Source of the DNA: Symbiodinium natans | Lineage: Eukaryota > Sar > Dinophyceae > Suessiales > Symbiodiniaceae | Direction: 5' to 3' | Assembly: GCA_905221605.1 (NCBI GenBank) | Contig: CAJNDS010002113.1 | Span: 1,290,524-1,328,023, forward strand | DNA length: 37,500 nt | Part shown: positions 9,601-19,216 of the stretch, piece after piece | Layout of the letters: the number at the start of each line of letters is the position of its first letter | How positions within the stretch are numbered: the stretch's first letter is position 1 | The notes under the pieces: generated by a model | What the model saw: the letters and a program-made list of their open reading frames with translations, nothing else | Database searches by the model: none | What the model was told of the DNA's origin: nothing | Position numbers and translations under genes: made by a program

Positions 9601-12600
9601 GGGTTTAGGGGTTTAGGGGTTTAGGGGTTTAGGGTTTAGGGCTACTTCGTAGTATGGAATGAGGGAATTAGATACCTTACATCCCCTCATATAGTGCCTG
9701 TAAAGGGTATACAGGGATATAGGGTACCCTCATCTCCTCATCTCCTACTAAGAGCCTGTAGGATTAGGGCTCTTGCGGGGCTTCAGGTTGTAAGGTCTTA
9801 GGGTTTAGGGTTTAGGGCTTAGGGCTTTGGGTTTAGGGTCTAGTCCGGGAGGGTGGGTGCGGGGTGGGGGAGGTTCGGGCTTTGGAGTCTTTAGGGTTTT
9901 GGGGTTCGGGGCTAGTAAACCCGGACGGGGTTTGAGGATTATAGCGCTGGAGATTTGGGATTAGGAGGATAGTCAGAGTTGGGAATTTATCTGAGAGAAG
10001 CTTGGCACAGTCATTTCCTTTCATCCATTCAGGATTCTTCACTTGAATCCAGTGAGGAGCACGCCTTCTGCAAGCACTTCGACACCTAAAACTTGAGTCC
10101 TCCGTCCTAAACCCTAAGCCCTAAGCCCTAAGCCCTAAACCCTAAACCCTAAACCCTAAACCTCTGGCCCTATGGCTCCAAGCACCCTCCTACAGAGGGA
10201 CTGGTGCCAGGGTTCTGGGGTTTCACCTTTCGGGTTCTGAGGGAAACCCTAAACCCTGAAACCCTAAAACCCTAGAACCCTAAGCCCTAAACCCTAAAAC
10301 CCTAGAACCCTAAACCCTAAACCCTAGAACCCTAAACCCTAAACCCTGAAACCCTAAAACCCTAGAGCCCTAAGCCCTGAACCCTAAACATACCAAAAAA
10401 GAACGACCTGGCTCCGTTTGAGGGCCGGTGGGTTTTTGTCTATGTCCTGGACTCGTCACTTTGGGGTTTCGGGGGGCAGATAGGGGGGGGGGGGGGGGGG
10501 GCCTAAACCCTAAACCCTTAACCCTAAACCCTAAACCCTAAACCCAGGGGGGAGGAGGGGAAGAGGGGAGGAGGGGAAGGGTCAGATGCATCGAAAACCA
10601 GAAAGCACTTGTCCAGGGTCATCAAGAACTTCATGATCCAAGGTGGCGGCCTTATGGTCCAGGGTTTAGGGTGTAGGGTTCAGGGTCTAGGGTTTAGGGT
10701 TTAGGGTTTAGGGTTTAGGGTTTAGGGTTTAGGGTTTAGGGATCACCTGAGCTGCAGCTCAAGTTTGACGAATTCACCGGAGCCTCCAGCCTCCAGACCA
10801 CCACCCTTACTTCCCGCTTCGCGAAACCCTCTTCTTGTAGCAGTCTTTACTGGGCATCGCTGGAACAACCTTGAAAACAACCATCCAACCTCGGGTATAT
10901 GTTACCGCATATGTACATAAATGGATTAAATAAATATATATATATATATGTATATACACACACATGCAAATACAGCATATACAGGCATGTATGTACAGTG
11001 CATACATGTACATATATGTATGTACTAAGTAATCATGTGGTACGACTCTTCATTCATAAAGGCAGGGTTGGGACATCGATTTTTCGAGGGTCAGCTGCAA
11101 CAACTCGTATGGGCTGAGGCGGCGACTTCACCAGGGGCAACGGAACGGGCCTAGGCCCAAGAGTGACAGGCTGGTTCTTGGTAGGGAATGAGGGAAGTAG
11201 GGCCTTGTATCATCCCTTAAACGGTATATACAGGGCCCTCATTCCCCTGAAAGGTTAACCTTGCTTGGGCCAAGGTATTCAGCAGCTAGGACTACTAAGG
11301 GCTCGATCAGCTCTCAGCAAGGGTCCTTCGTTGGGGGCGAGGGGGGTCAAGGAGTCCCTTGGGGCCCCTAAGCCCTGAGCCCTACACCCCTTCAGGGTGT
11401 CTGAGCCCACCTTTGGGTTCAGGGCTTAGGGTTTAGGGTTGGCTTGAGGGTTTAGGGTTTAGGGTTTAGGGTTTAGGGTTTAGGGTTTAGGGTTTAGGGT
11501 TTAGGGTTTAGGGTTTAGGGTTTAGGGTTTAGGGTTTAGGGTTTAGGGTTTAGGGTGGGCACCAAGGCGGCAAGTCCATCTACGGCGCCAAATTCCCCGA
11601 CGAGAACTTCTCCCTGAAGCACACAGGCCCTGGCGTGCTGTCTTAGGGTTTAGGGTTTAGGGTTTTAGGGTTTAGGGGTTAGGGTTTAGGGTTTTGGGTA
11701 TTGGGTTTAGGGTTTAGGGTGTAGGGTTTGGGGTCAGGCCCTGGCGTGCTGTCCATGGCCAATGCCGGCCCCAACACGAGCCTTGGCACCGGGAGGCTTT
11801 AGCTAAAGGACCTGCACAGGGAACTACCCTAAACCCTAAATCCTAAACCCTAAGCCCTGAATCCCAAACCCTAAACCCTAAATTCAAATCCTAAACCCTA
11901 CACTCTAAACCCCTAAGCTCTGGTAGCTCTTTGGGTTTCGGAGCTTCTCAAGTGCTTGGGATTTCTGAGGGCCACAGATCCTTCGGTAGCAGGCCGCAGA
12001 GCCGCTTTCCCAAGTCCGTTTGGGTTTGGGAGCCCCCTGATGGGCCTGAACCAAATGCTAAAGTCTGCATCTAGTTGGCTTAGGGGCCTTGTTGGGGGTT
12101 TAGGGGAGTTTTGGGGGTTTTTGGGGGTTTAGGCGGTTTACGGGGGTTTAGGGGGTTTACGGGGTTTACGGGGTTTAGGGGATGAAGAAGGGGGTGCAGC
12201 GAGGAACGGCAGCCAGTTCTTCATCTGCACCGTGCCCACGCCCCACCTGGACGGCAAGCACGTCGTGTTTGGGAGCGTCGTTGAAGGCTGGCTCGGGCTG
12301 GCCGAGCGTTATTGTCTTGAGAACTGACACAGTAGAGCTTTCCGTATATGGTTTTGATACCTACACCCTAAACCCATAAACCCTAAACCCTAAACCCTCG
12401 TCCTAAACCCTACACCCCAGCCCTAAACCCTGAACCCTAAATTTCGGCTCGGAGGCTCGGGTCTCTTGGGCTTGAGGTCTGCAAAGAGTTGGACTTTTTT
12501 TCAAGGTAATCGAGCATCTGAAAAGGGGCCATTCTCTAATTGGGCCGGGAGGGGGGGGGGGGTCCCTAAACCGTACGCTGAACCCTAAACCCCAAATTGG

Positions 12601-13717
12601 GGCTTCGGGTTTAGGGTCCCAAGGTAGCCAGGCATCGTCGACTAGGTATGCCGGTATGCCCAACATGCGGCTATTGAGAGCATGAGTTTTTTAACACAAA
12701 CGAAGAACTAGCAGCTTACAGTCAAGCCCTTTTTTTGTTGCTGATCTGTCCTGCTGCTGGGCAGAGAGTAAGGAACTTCTTTGGGCTATGGGGCCTACGG
12801 GGTTAGGATTCAATCCCCAAAAAAGCAGAGATGCTAAGCTACACTCCCGACAGCCCCCGCAGCCCCCGCACCCTAAACCCTAAACCCTAAACCCTAATCC
12901 CTAAACCCTAAACCCTAAACCCTAAACCCTAAACCCTAAACCCTAAACCCTATCAACCTTGAGCCCCCATGGAGGCATGGAGGTGGTAAAGAAGATCGAA
13001 GCGCTAGATGGCACGCCACCAAAGAAGCCCTGCGTCATCGAGGCAGGCGGTTTCTTTTTTGTGGTAGAGGGGGGGGCGGCGGACAAAAGTTAGGGTTTAG
13101 GGTTTATAGGGTTCGGGTTTAGGGTTGTACTCACTGAAGGCGTTTCGGTCTCTTTGCAAAGATACGACAGTGGACTTGCTCAGGCCCGCTTACCATGTTC
13201 GCCCGAAGCCCAGCCTAAGCAATGCAATGCAGCAGCACAAAAGCTCACCGAGCAGCTCACCCTGACACTGCCAAAGTTTAGACCCCCCGTCCCCTCATAC
13301 ACACCCCTGGAATGCGGAATAGTATGATAAGCTTTGGCACTGCACGTCCTCACTTCGCAACCGGTTCGATGGTCGTCATGATGACAGGCTTGGGGCCTTT
13401 AATACCAGGAGCGTACCAGGCCCTCTGTAGGAGCCTGAGGGTAACCCCGAAGCCCTAAACCCAAAGGAGCTGTAGCTCTTACTTCAGATGTCGGATGTTG
13501 AGCTGAAGGGGTTGGGGTGTTTAGGAAGCCCTAGACCCAAAACCCGACAGGGCCCCTAAACCCTAAGCCCTAAACGCTAAACCCTAAACCCTAAACCCTA
13601 AACCCTAAACCCTAAACCCTAAACCCTAAACCCTAAACCCTAAACTCTAAACCTTGCAGGGGCCCCCGAAAAGCTTGAAGCCCGGCGCTCCAGGAGTGCG
13701 GAGAGCTTTCCGAGTGA
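6616..13717 (+). CDS. cyclophilin-type peptidyl-prolyl cis-trans isomerase, 11 exons, 167 aa
   Basis: Exons: 6616-6672, 7440-7477, 7988-8014, 9440-9490, 10617-10642, 11119-11148, 11567-11626, 11738-11777, 12204-12286, 12975-13042 and 13694-13717 (stop TGA 13715). They sum to 504 nt and close in frame at 167 aa, close to the ~165 aa of CypA-type proteins. Seen in order: [94 protein letters not shown] and a CGELSE end. Catalytic-site residues Arg (FHR), Phe/Met/Gln (FMIQGG) and Phe (QFF) are present. The position of the cyclosporin-contact Trp is His (TPHLDG), which in the family usually weakens drug binding. The enzyme isomerises X-Pro bonds; with no clear targeting signal it is probably cytosolic. 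The start ATG 6616 gives a short MPCQVTS lead; a later start is possible. Donors are eight GC, one GT and one GA; all ten acceptors are AG|G. Every intron contains telomere-type repeats. Confidence 0.93.
6698..6845 (-). repeat. CCCTAAA tract in cyclophilin intron 1
   Basis: About 18 near-perfect units, one of the longest in the window; a short TTTAGGG tract (6939-6975) in opposite orientation follows in the same intron. Confidence 0.9.
7601..7668. mobile_element. family 3, degenerate copy a
   Basis: AAGGGTCCATGTACCTCATT...GGAGGTACTTTAAGG; one arm is eroded. In cyclophilin intron 2. A related copy lies at 21266-21337, and a half copy at 714-793. Confidence 0.5.
8217..8341. mobile_element. family 9, copy b
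   Basis: ACTGAGACCCAGAGTAGGCC...CCTTTAAACCAAAAAGG...TTGGGTCTAGACC; in cyclophilin intron 3. A relative is at 1190-1292. Confidence 0.55.
8571..8724. mobile_element. C-rich inverted-repeat family 8, copy b
   Basis: CATGGATTCCCCTACTACCC at the left; the right end is the complement of CATGGGTTCCCCTACTACTA. Terminal inverted repeats exceed 40 nt. In cyclophilin intron 3. Confidence 0.72.
8812..9004. mobile_element. inverted-repeat family 2, copy b, with TA microsatellite
   Basis: Ends CTTGGAGGTTCATGGGTACT and TGAACCTCGAAG; the middle contains expanded TATATA. It lies in cyclophilin intron 3 between two family 8 elements. Confidence 0.6.
9066..9227. mobile_element. family 8, copy c
   Basis: CATGGGTTTCCCTACGACCA...GGGGAACCCATG, same intron as copy b, about 340 bp away; core CCTTAAATTAGGCTTAATT. 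Confidence 0.7.
9500..9645 (+). repeat. TTTAGGG tract followed by a homogeneous 8-mer TTTAGGGG block
   Basis: In cyclophilin intron 4: TTTAGGG units, then about nine successive TTTAGGGG units, then TTTAGGG again. Confidence 0.85.
9649..9752. mobile_element. family 4, copy a
   Basis: GTAGTATGGAATGAGGGAAT...CTCATCTCCTACTAAGAG; in cyclophilin intron 4, directly after the TTTAGGGG block. Confidence 0.6.
10100..10390 (-). repeat. CCCTAAA tract and mixed variant block
   Basis: Units at 10105-10162, then 10240-10390 with alternating CCCTAAAA, CCCTAGAA, CCCTAAG and CCCTGAA variants. Confidence 0.8.
10660..11557 (+). repeat. TTTAGGG tracts of cyclophilin introns 5 and 6
   Basis: About 10660-10742 in intron 5 and 11420-11557 in intron 6 (about 16 units, ending right before the AG|G acceptor region of exon 7). 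Intron 5 also has a TA/CA microsatellite near 10925-11020. Confidence 0.85.
11180..11252. mobile_element. family 4, copy b
   Basis: GGTAGGGAATGAGGGAAGTA...GGGCCCTCATTCCCCTGA; in cyclophilin intron 6. Confidence 0.6.
11627..11737 (+). other. intron 7 of the cyclophilin gene: telomeric tract bounded by a 19-nt duplication
   Basis: The 111-nt intron is a (TTTAGGG)-type tract between two perfect 19-nt copies of exon sequence, CAGGCCCTGGCGTGCTGTC, at 11624-11642 and 11735-11753. Splicing CAG|GC...CAG|GC removes one copy plus the repeat and restores [10 protein letters not shown]-type cyclophilin sequence. Only one of the two copies remains in the predicted mRNA. The bases flanking the copies differ, so the duplication is exactly 19 nt. 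Confidence 0.88.
11825..13660. repeat. telomere-type tracts of cyclophilin introns 8-10
   Basis: CCCTAAA-type at about 11825-11920, 12366-12440, 12868-12953 and 13552-13655; TTTAGGG-type at 12070-12180 (G-rich variants) and 13090-13125. Confidence 0.85.
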
Positions 13718-13779
13718 GCCCGGCGTGGATCCCTGAATCCCTGGTGCCCTGCAAAGTGCTGCCCGGCGCTTCGGGGTTT

Positions 13780-14295
13780 AGGATTTAGAGTTTAGGGTTT
13801 TGGGTTTAGGGCTTAGGGCTTAGGGCTTAGGGCTTAGGGCTTAGGGCTTAGGGCTTAGGGCTTAGGGTTTAGGTCACACGAGAATCGGTGATGCCAAGCC
13901 GTTGCGTTCACTTGGCTAAACCCTGCAACACCTAAACTCTGCAAACCCTAACCCCTAACCCCTAACCCCTAACCCTAAACCCTAAACCCTAACACCAACA
14001 CCATTGTCAAGAACGCCTGAAGAGCGCTGGAGCGCCCTATGCGTAGGAGCTGGAGAGGTGCCGGCTAAGACTCTGAGGGTAGTTTCACGGGCCCTTAAGA
14101 TGTGGGTTTAGGGTTTAGGGCTTAGGGTTTAGGGTTTAGGGGTTTGGGTTTAGGGTTTAGGGTTTAGGGTTTAGGGTTTAGGGTTTAGGGTTTAGGGTTT
14201 AGGGTTTAGGGTTTAGGGTTTAGGGTTTAGGGTTTAGGGTTTAGGGTTTAGGGTTTAGGGTTTAGGGTTTAGGGTTCGGGCTAGGGTTCAGGATC
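13780..14295. repeat. variant GGGCTTA block and long TTTAGGG tract
   Basis: 13800-13868 is a run of about nine GGGCTTA units; 13935-13993 has CCCTAAC/CCCCTAA; 14103-14278 has about 20 TTTAGGG units. No exon is certain between 13720 and 15190; a short frame MAKKNCAVFGDCQG near 14430 is the only hint. Confidence 0.85.
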
Positions 14296-14302
14296 TTAAT
14301 AT

Positions 14303-14408
14303 GGTCCCTAAGCTCCGATTAAAGGGTTCTGATGTATGGGCCCTTATTGTGTATAGGGTATATAAGGGATGTACAAGGGTTTAAGAGCCCGTACTAAGGG
14401 ACCATGAA
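14303..14408. mobile_element. inverted-repeat family 7, copy a
   Basis: TGGTCCCTAAGCTCC...ACTAAGGGACCATGAAACT, internal GGGCCCTTATTGTGTATAGG. Related copies at 20040-20185 and 26325-26455. Confidence 0.55.
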
Positions 14409-14509
14409 ACTGCCCTAAGAAAGACGCACATGCCAGCGATGGCCAAGAAAAACTGCGCGGTCTTTGGGGACTGTCAGGGTTCGAAGATAAGGGCCTGAAT
14501 ACTTAAAAT

Positions 14510-14540
<31 letters not shown>

Positions 14541-15197
14541 AGGGTGATGATTCGTTAGATTGTATGGGGACCATACGGCAATGCTACTAGTATTTATTTC
14601 GACCCCTATGTTTGGGTTTCAGGGTTGTTGGCTTTGGGCTTTGGGGCTTCAGCTTTTGGGGTTGTTGGCTTTGGGGCTTTCGGTTTTGTTGGTCTTTGGT
14701 CGGGTTTGTTGTTGGGATCTAAGAAATCTCCAGGGCTCTCGGGTTTAGGGTTTCTAGGCCTAGTGGGAGCAGGGGCGGCGTTGCGTAGAGGCTAATGTGC
14801 ATATCGCACTGTCTCTCTCTCTCTCTCTCTCTGTCCTAATTAAACCCTAAAGCCTTAAACCTAAAACTACCCTGAACCCGAAACCCTTCACTCTAAACTC
14901 CCTCCTCTCTCTCTGTCGTTCTCTCTCTCACTCTCTCTGATTTCGGTTCCTGGTTCGCCGGCCCCAACGCAAAGTAGACCTAAACCCAAATGCCTAAAGC
15001 TTGAAAACCAAGTTTAGGGAAAACCAAGTTGAGGGTTTAGAGTTTAGGGTCCAAGACTAGCCTCTAAGCCGAAACACACATATTCGACGAGATCTTTTTC
15101 CTATATGAAAACAAACGAAACCTAAGCTCCAAAACCTAATCCCTGAATCTAGGCCATATAAATCCTGAATCCAAGCCACGAGTGAAAGCCCAATGCC

Positions 15198-15260
15198 ATG
15201 GAGGCTACTGACGAATCCCCGGAGATTGCGGCTGTAGATCTCTTCACCAGGTTCATAGGT
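15198..15260 (+). CDS. possible first exon (MEATDESPEIAAVDLFTRF)
   Basis: ATG 15198 begins MEATDESPEIAAVDLFTRFI, with candidate AG|G donor positions near 15250. It follows a degenerate telomeric stretch and precedes an inverted-repeat element at 15305-15375. No family recognised. Confidence 0.35.
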
Positions 15261-15304
15261 AACCGATAATGTTTTGTTGCAGTGCTTCAGGAACCCCTGG
15301 TGGT

Positions 15305-15375
15305 AAGAGAGTTAGTGACCCTAAAATTGGGCTGTAAGGATCCTAACTTAGGCTGTAAGTCCCTTAACAAAAGTT
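15305..15375. mobile_element. family 6, copy a
   Basis: AAGAGAGTTAGTGACCCTAA...GGCTGTAAGTCCCTTAAC, shares the core GGATCCTAACTTAGGCTGTA with the copy at 28955. Confidence 0.55.
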
Positions 15376-15429
15376 AGGCTCCATGTACCTCGTTTGCCGC
15401 ACTTTCCAAGGAGGTGCGTACATCGACAT

Positions 15430-15750
15430 TTGCAGTGTTTCGCGCGCAGGACATGCCTAAAACATCGATATTTACGACACTTCGCGGCTTCGCTGCGTGC
15501 ATTGGCGCGCAAATGGTCACAGCATCCATGGCCGCACAAGGACAACGTCCGTGTTACCAGAGCACCCATGTCCGCACGATGATAACGTCCGTGTTGCCAC
15601 TGCATGCGACTGCATGCGAATGGTCAGAGCATCCATGTCCGCGTGATGATAACATCCATATTACCACAGCATCCATGTCCGCGCAATGATAACGTCCGTG
15701 TTGCCGGTATTGGCAGTGTTTCGCGCACATGACATGCGTAATTCATCGGG
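15430..15750 (+). repeat. degenerate tandem repeat block, part 1
   Basis: Units built on CATCCATGTCCGCACGATGA then TAACGTCCGTGTTGCCA, flanked by GCAGTGTTTCGCGCGCAGGA and TTTACGACACTTCGCGGCTT modules. Confidence 0.7.
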
Positions 15751-15946
15751 AATCCCTACCCCTAAAAGATGAAAAGCTAAAAATCCCCATCCCGTGCCCG
15801 TCCCTATTAAAACCTCTACAGAGAGAGAGGGAGGGTTGGGGGGGGGGGGGGGGCTCGGCAGCCTGAAGCTTGCCCAAACCTGAACCTTTAGGGCTTAATC
15901 TTTAGGGTTCAGGGTTTAGGGTTTAGGATACCCTAAACCCTAAACA

Positions 15947-16336
15947 CTAAAGGAAAGGGTGGAAGGCTCTGGCCGTTTCTGCTGCCAGAAACCTGCCTGT
16001 TTGTGAGGCCTGGCGGGCTGCCAGACTGTCTTTTGACGCCTGTCTGTCTGGCTTTCTACGAGGCCTGCGCTGGGCGGCCTGACTGGCAGCCATCTCTTCA
16101 GGGTTTGCAAGTCCCGAAAGGCCGGGCAGAGTCGTTAATTTCGTACCTTCCAGTTTGTTATAACATGTCACAGCCTCTCGCTTAATTGCTTTTTTCTGTG
16201 CTGCAGTCGGCCACTGCTCCGAGGCCCTTACTGCTTCAGCTAGCCAGAACGGCCGCTTCTTGCCAGAGAAGGCCAGTGGCCGGCTCGCAGTGGAAGCCAT
16301 TAGTGACCCCCCCCATCCTAAACCCTTAACCCGCAA
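15947..16336 (-). CDS. 129-codon reverse-strand frame, unidentified
   Basis: Uninterrupted reverse frame containing MASTASRPLAFSGKKRPFWL and EQWPTAAQKKAIKREAVTCY, the longest frame here without telomeric repeat. It is flanked by CCCTAAA-type sequence on both ends. Downstream parts become CTG/CAG-like and low in complexity, so it may be a repeat rather than a gene. Confidence 0.3.
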   Translation of the reverse strand: MRVKGLGWGGSLMASTASRPLAFSGKKRPFWLAEAVRASEQWPTAAQKKAIKREAVTCYNKLEGTKLTTLPGLSGLANPEEMAASQAAQRRPRRKPDRQASKDSLAARQASQTGRFLAAETARAFHPFL

Positions 16337-16535
16337 GCCTGAACCTTAAACCGTTCCAGCCGTTCACAGGCAGACAGACAGATCCTGAAGCCTCCTAGGC
16401 ACGTTTTTTGACAGCCAGCGATGCAGCTAGTCTTAGCTAGATCTCTGCTCAGCTCAGGAGTTGGAAGCTCTGCAGCCATGACTTGCTTCTGTAAGGGCTG
16501 CAAGCTCACTGCTGAGCTAGTGTGAGGTTTCTTGC

Positions 16536-16883
<348 letters not shown>

Positions 16884-17164
16884 TCCTTCTCTGCCTTCTG
16901 ATCTCAGCTTGTGACCAGAGCCGTCAGCAACGCAGTCTGCTTCACCAAGCCCTCGACGAGGGCGTCCTGCCTGCTTTCGAAGTTTTCATTGACTAAACAC
17001 GTCTGATCTCTCTGGCCTTGGTCTGCAGATCGGCTGAGTCAGGCTGCTGAGCCAGCATGCTAGAATAAGGACGGGCTGGTGTTTCGGACAAACGATAAGA
17101 ACCCCCTAATACTAAACACCTTTTTTTGGTTTTTTTTTATACAGGGGGGGGGTTTATATTAGGG

Positions 17165-17540
17165 GGAAGGATTGTTTACGACACTTCGTGGCTTCGTTGC
17201 GCGCGAATTGTCAGAGCATCCTTGTCCGCACGATGATCACGTCCGTGTTGCCGAGCATCCATGTCCGCACGATCATGACATCCGTGTTACCGCTGCGTGC
17301 GACTGGCGAGAGCGTCCATGTCCGCATCGTGATACCAGAGCATCCATGTCCGCGCGATGATAACGTCCGTGTTACCACTGCGTGTGAATGGCCAGAGCGT
17401 CCACGTCCGCGCGATGATAACGTTCGTGCTACCAGCGCATCTATGTCCGCACGATGATAACGTCCGTGTTGCCGTTATTCACAGTGCTTCACGCACATGA
17501 CACGCCTAAAACATCGGTATTTACGACACTTCGTGCCAAA
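17165..17540 (+). repeat. degenerate tandem repeat block, part 2
   Basis: The same modules as at 15430-15750: TTTACGACACTTCGTGGCTT, several CATCCATGTCCGCRCGATGA units, then CAGTGCTTCACGCACATGAC and again TTTACGACACTTCG. Confidence 0.7.
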
Positions 17541-17859
17541 CCAGGCCTTCGTGGACACTGTGGCTGGACATGCCGAAGTTTTTGCTTTTTTTGTTTTTTG
17601 TTTTTATCTTTTTTTGTTTACAAACATCCGAAACTCACTTTGCGATTAGAACCCTCTTTGAGCCTTCCACATCCTCACTCGCAGATTGCACGGCAAATGA
17701 CCATTCCTGAGAATGTAGCCAAGACCTAGGCGAGAGCCAAGTACAATTTTGGCATCTTCTGAAGTGGGAGTACATTCTGTGCGCTGGTCTGCCTGGATTT
17801 GATGCCGCTGACGGCGAGGCAAACGAGGTATATGGTGCCAATCGTTAGTATAGTAAGGA

Positions 17860-17980
17860 GGCCCCTCTTTGTTCACTTCAACCCAATTGCTCCACACGGA
17901 ACCAACCAACGGCTGAGGGTATCGTTGCCTGGCAGCAGCCGCGGCGGCTCGACGCTGGTTTCTGCGACGCCCTTAACGCG
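17860..17980 (+). CDS. exon-like island (PLFVHFNPIAPHGTNQRLRV...)
   Basis: After AGTAAGGAG the frame PLFVHFNPIAPHGTNQRLRV continues LPGSSRGGSTLVSATP, up to a CCCTAAG-rich tract. Further open islands lie at 18067-18253 (starting MIPHHPYVRAPKPAPGTPEW) and about 18250-18300. They could be exons of the same gene as 18651-19169. No family recognised. Confidence 0.3.
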
Positions 17981-18650
17981 ATAAACCCTAAGCCTAAACC
18001 CCAAGCCCTATAAACCCTAAACCCCAAACCCGAACCCTAAACCCTTCATAAACCCTAGACCGACTCATGATACCCCATCATCCCTACGTCCGAGCACCGA
18101 AGCCTGCGCCTGGAACCCCTGAGTGGTGCCTCTTAGCCTTTTCGGGATCCCTCGTTAAGGTAACCACCCTGCCCTATGATAAATGTTCATTGGGCTATAC
18201 CAAGAACCGCAAGCCCTCCCAGAAATCCGACACTCAACCTTGCGCGCCACCATGACCGGATCCGTGGCCAAGCTGCCGAAATTGCAGCTGCCAAAGGTTG
18301 GATTCCCAGGGTTTAGGGTTTGGGGTTTAGGGCTTAGGGGTGTCTAAGTTGGGCCTATCTGGGAAGCTGCAAACTGTCGGCGTGTAGGCACTTCACCAAG
18401 TAGAACTTTCCACCTAAACCCTATGCCCTAAGCCCCAAACCATATACCCTAAACCCTCCCCCCCCCCAAAAAAAAAAAACAGACCTTATTAGGTATGCTT
18501 ATGATGCATTGCCCAGACCCTCCCCCCCCCTCCCTTAAACGGAGTCTCAGTCTGGAGTCAAGGAAGAAAGGCTGTCCCCACCAACCCTCAAACCCTAAAC
18601 CCCCAAACCCCCCAACACAACCCCGCCCCCCCCCGCCCCCCGGAATTGAG

Positions 18651-18747
18651 GACGACGCTGCGCAGGCGCGACTTGTCGAGGCGGCCGTGCACTGTGAAGC
18701 TTCGGTGCTGAGGGCTTTAGCAGAGATGCAGCAGTTCTCCCAATTAG
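18651..18747 (+). CDS. exon of a helical protein, unidentified
   Basis: After GAG|G, frame DDAAQARLVEAAVHCEASVL continuing RALAEMQQFSQL, with a GC donor at 18748. Strongly helical and Ala/Glu-rich. Probably belongs with the exon at 19113 (ASQLAESGDLKAAQQMLKEA), which has the look of a TPR or VWA-protein C-terminal helix pair. The joins between them are not solved. Confidence 0.45.
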
Positions 18748-19112
18748 GCTTCCTTTGTGGGTCCTCTATGTGGTACGGCAATGACCCATGCCCGCATCAG
18801 GAGCTGGGGTTTTGAAATGTTTGAGTTTCGAGCCTTAACGGGTTTACGGGAGTCGTTAGGCCCTTTGGCTGAGCATTTTGCGGGTTTGGGTGGTTGGGGT
18901 CGTTGGTCCCTTGAACCCCTGCAAAGCCTGAAGCCGTGCCCTTAAACCCGTGCAGGTTTTTGAAGTTGTGTTTCTTTGCCCAAGATCAAGGACACGCACG
19001 CGTTTCGGCTCCCAATATCCTCCATCATGCTCTCAGAAAAACCCTAAACCCGAACCCGAAACCCTAGACCCTAGACCCTAAACCCTAAACCCTAAACCAT
19101 GCTGCACAAAAG

Positions 19113-19169
19113 GCCTCGCAGCTCGCAGAGTCTGGCGACCTTAAAGCTGCGCAGCAGATGCTGAAAGAG
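19113..19169 (+). CDS. exon of a helical protein, unidentified
   Basis: AAAAG|GCC opens the frame ASQLAESGDLKAAQQMLKEA. The end is either a GC donor after GAG or slightly later. It follows a CCCTAAA tract and precedes a head-to-head repeat junction. See 18651-18747 for the likely partner. Confidence 0.4.
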
Positions 19170-19216
19170 GCCATTGTGGGTGGGGTCCCCCTTTAAACTT
19201 ATACCCTAAGCCCTTA

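Noticed and set aside
10807-11117. Tyr/Ile/His-rich frames on both strands
   Set aside because: They cover a TA/CA microsatellite in cyclophilin intron 5.
13547-13666. Short duplication CAGGGCCCC / CAGGGGCCCC around a CCCTAAA tract
   Set aside because: Only about nine bases with an indel in G/C-rich sequence; could be chance.
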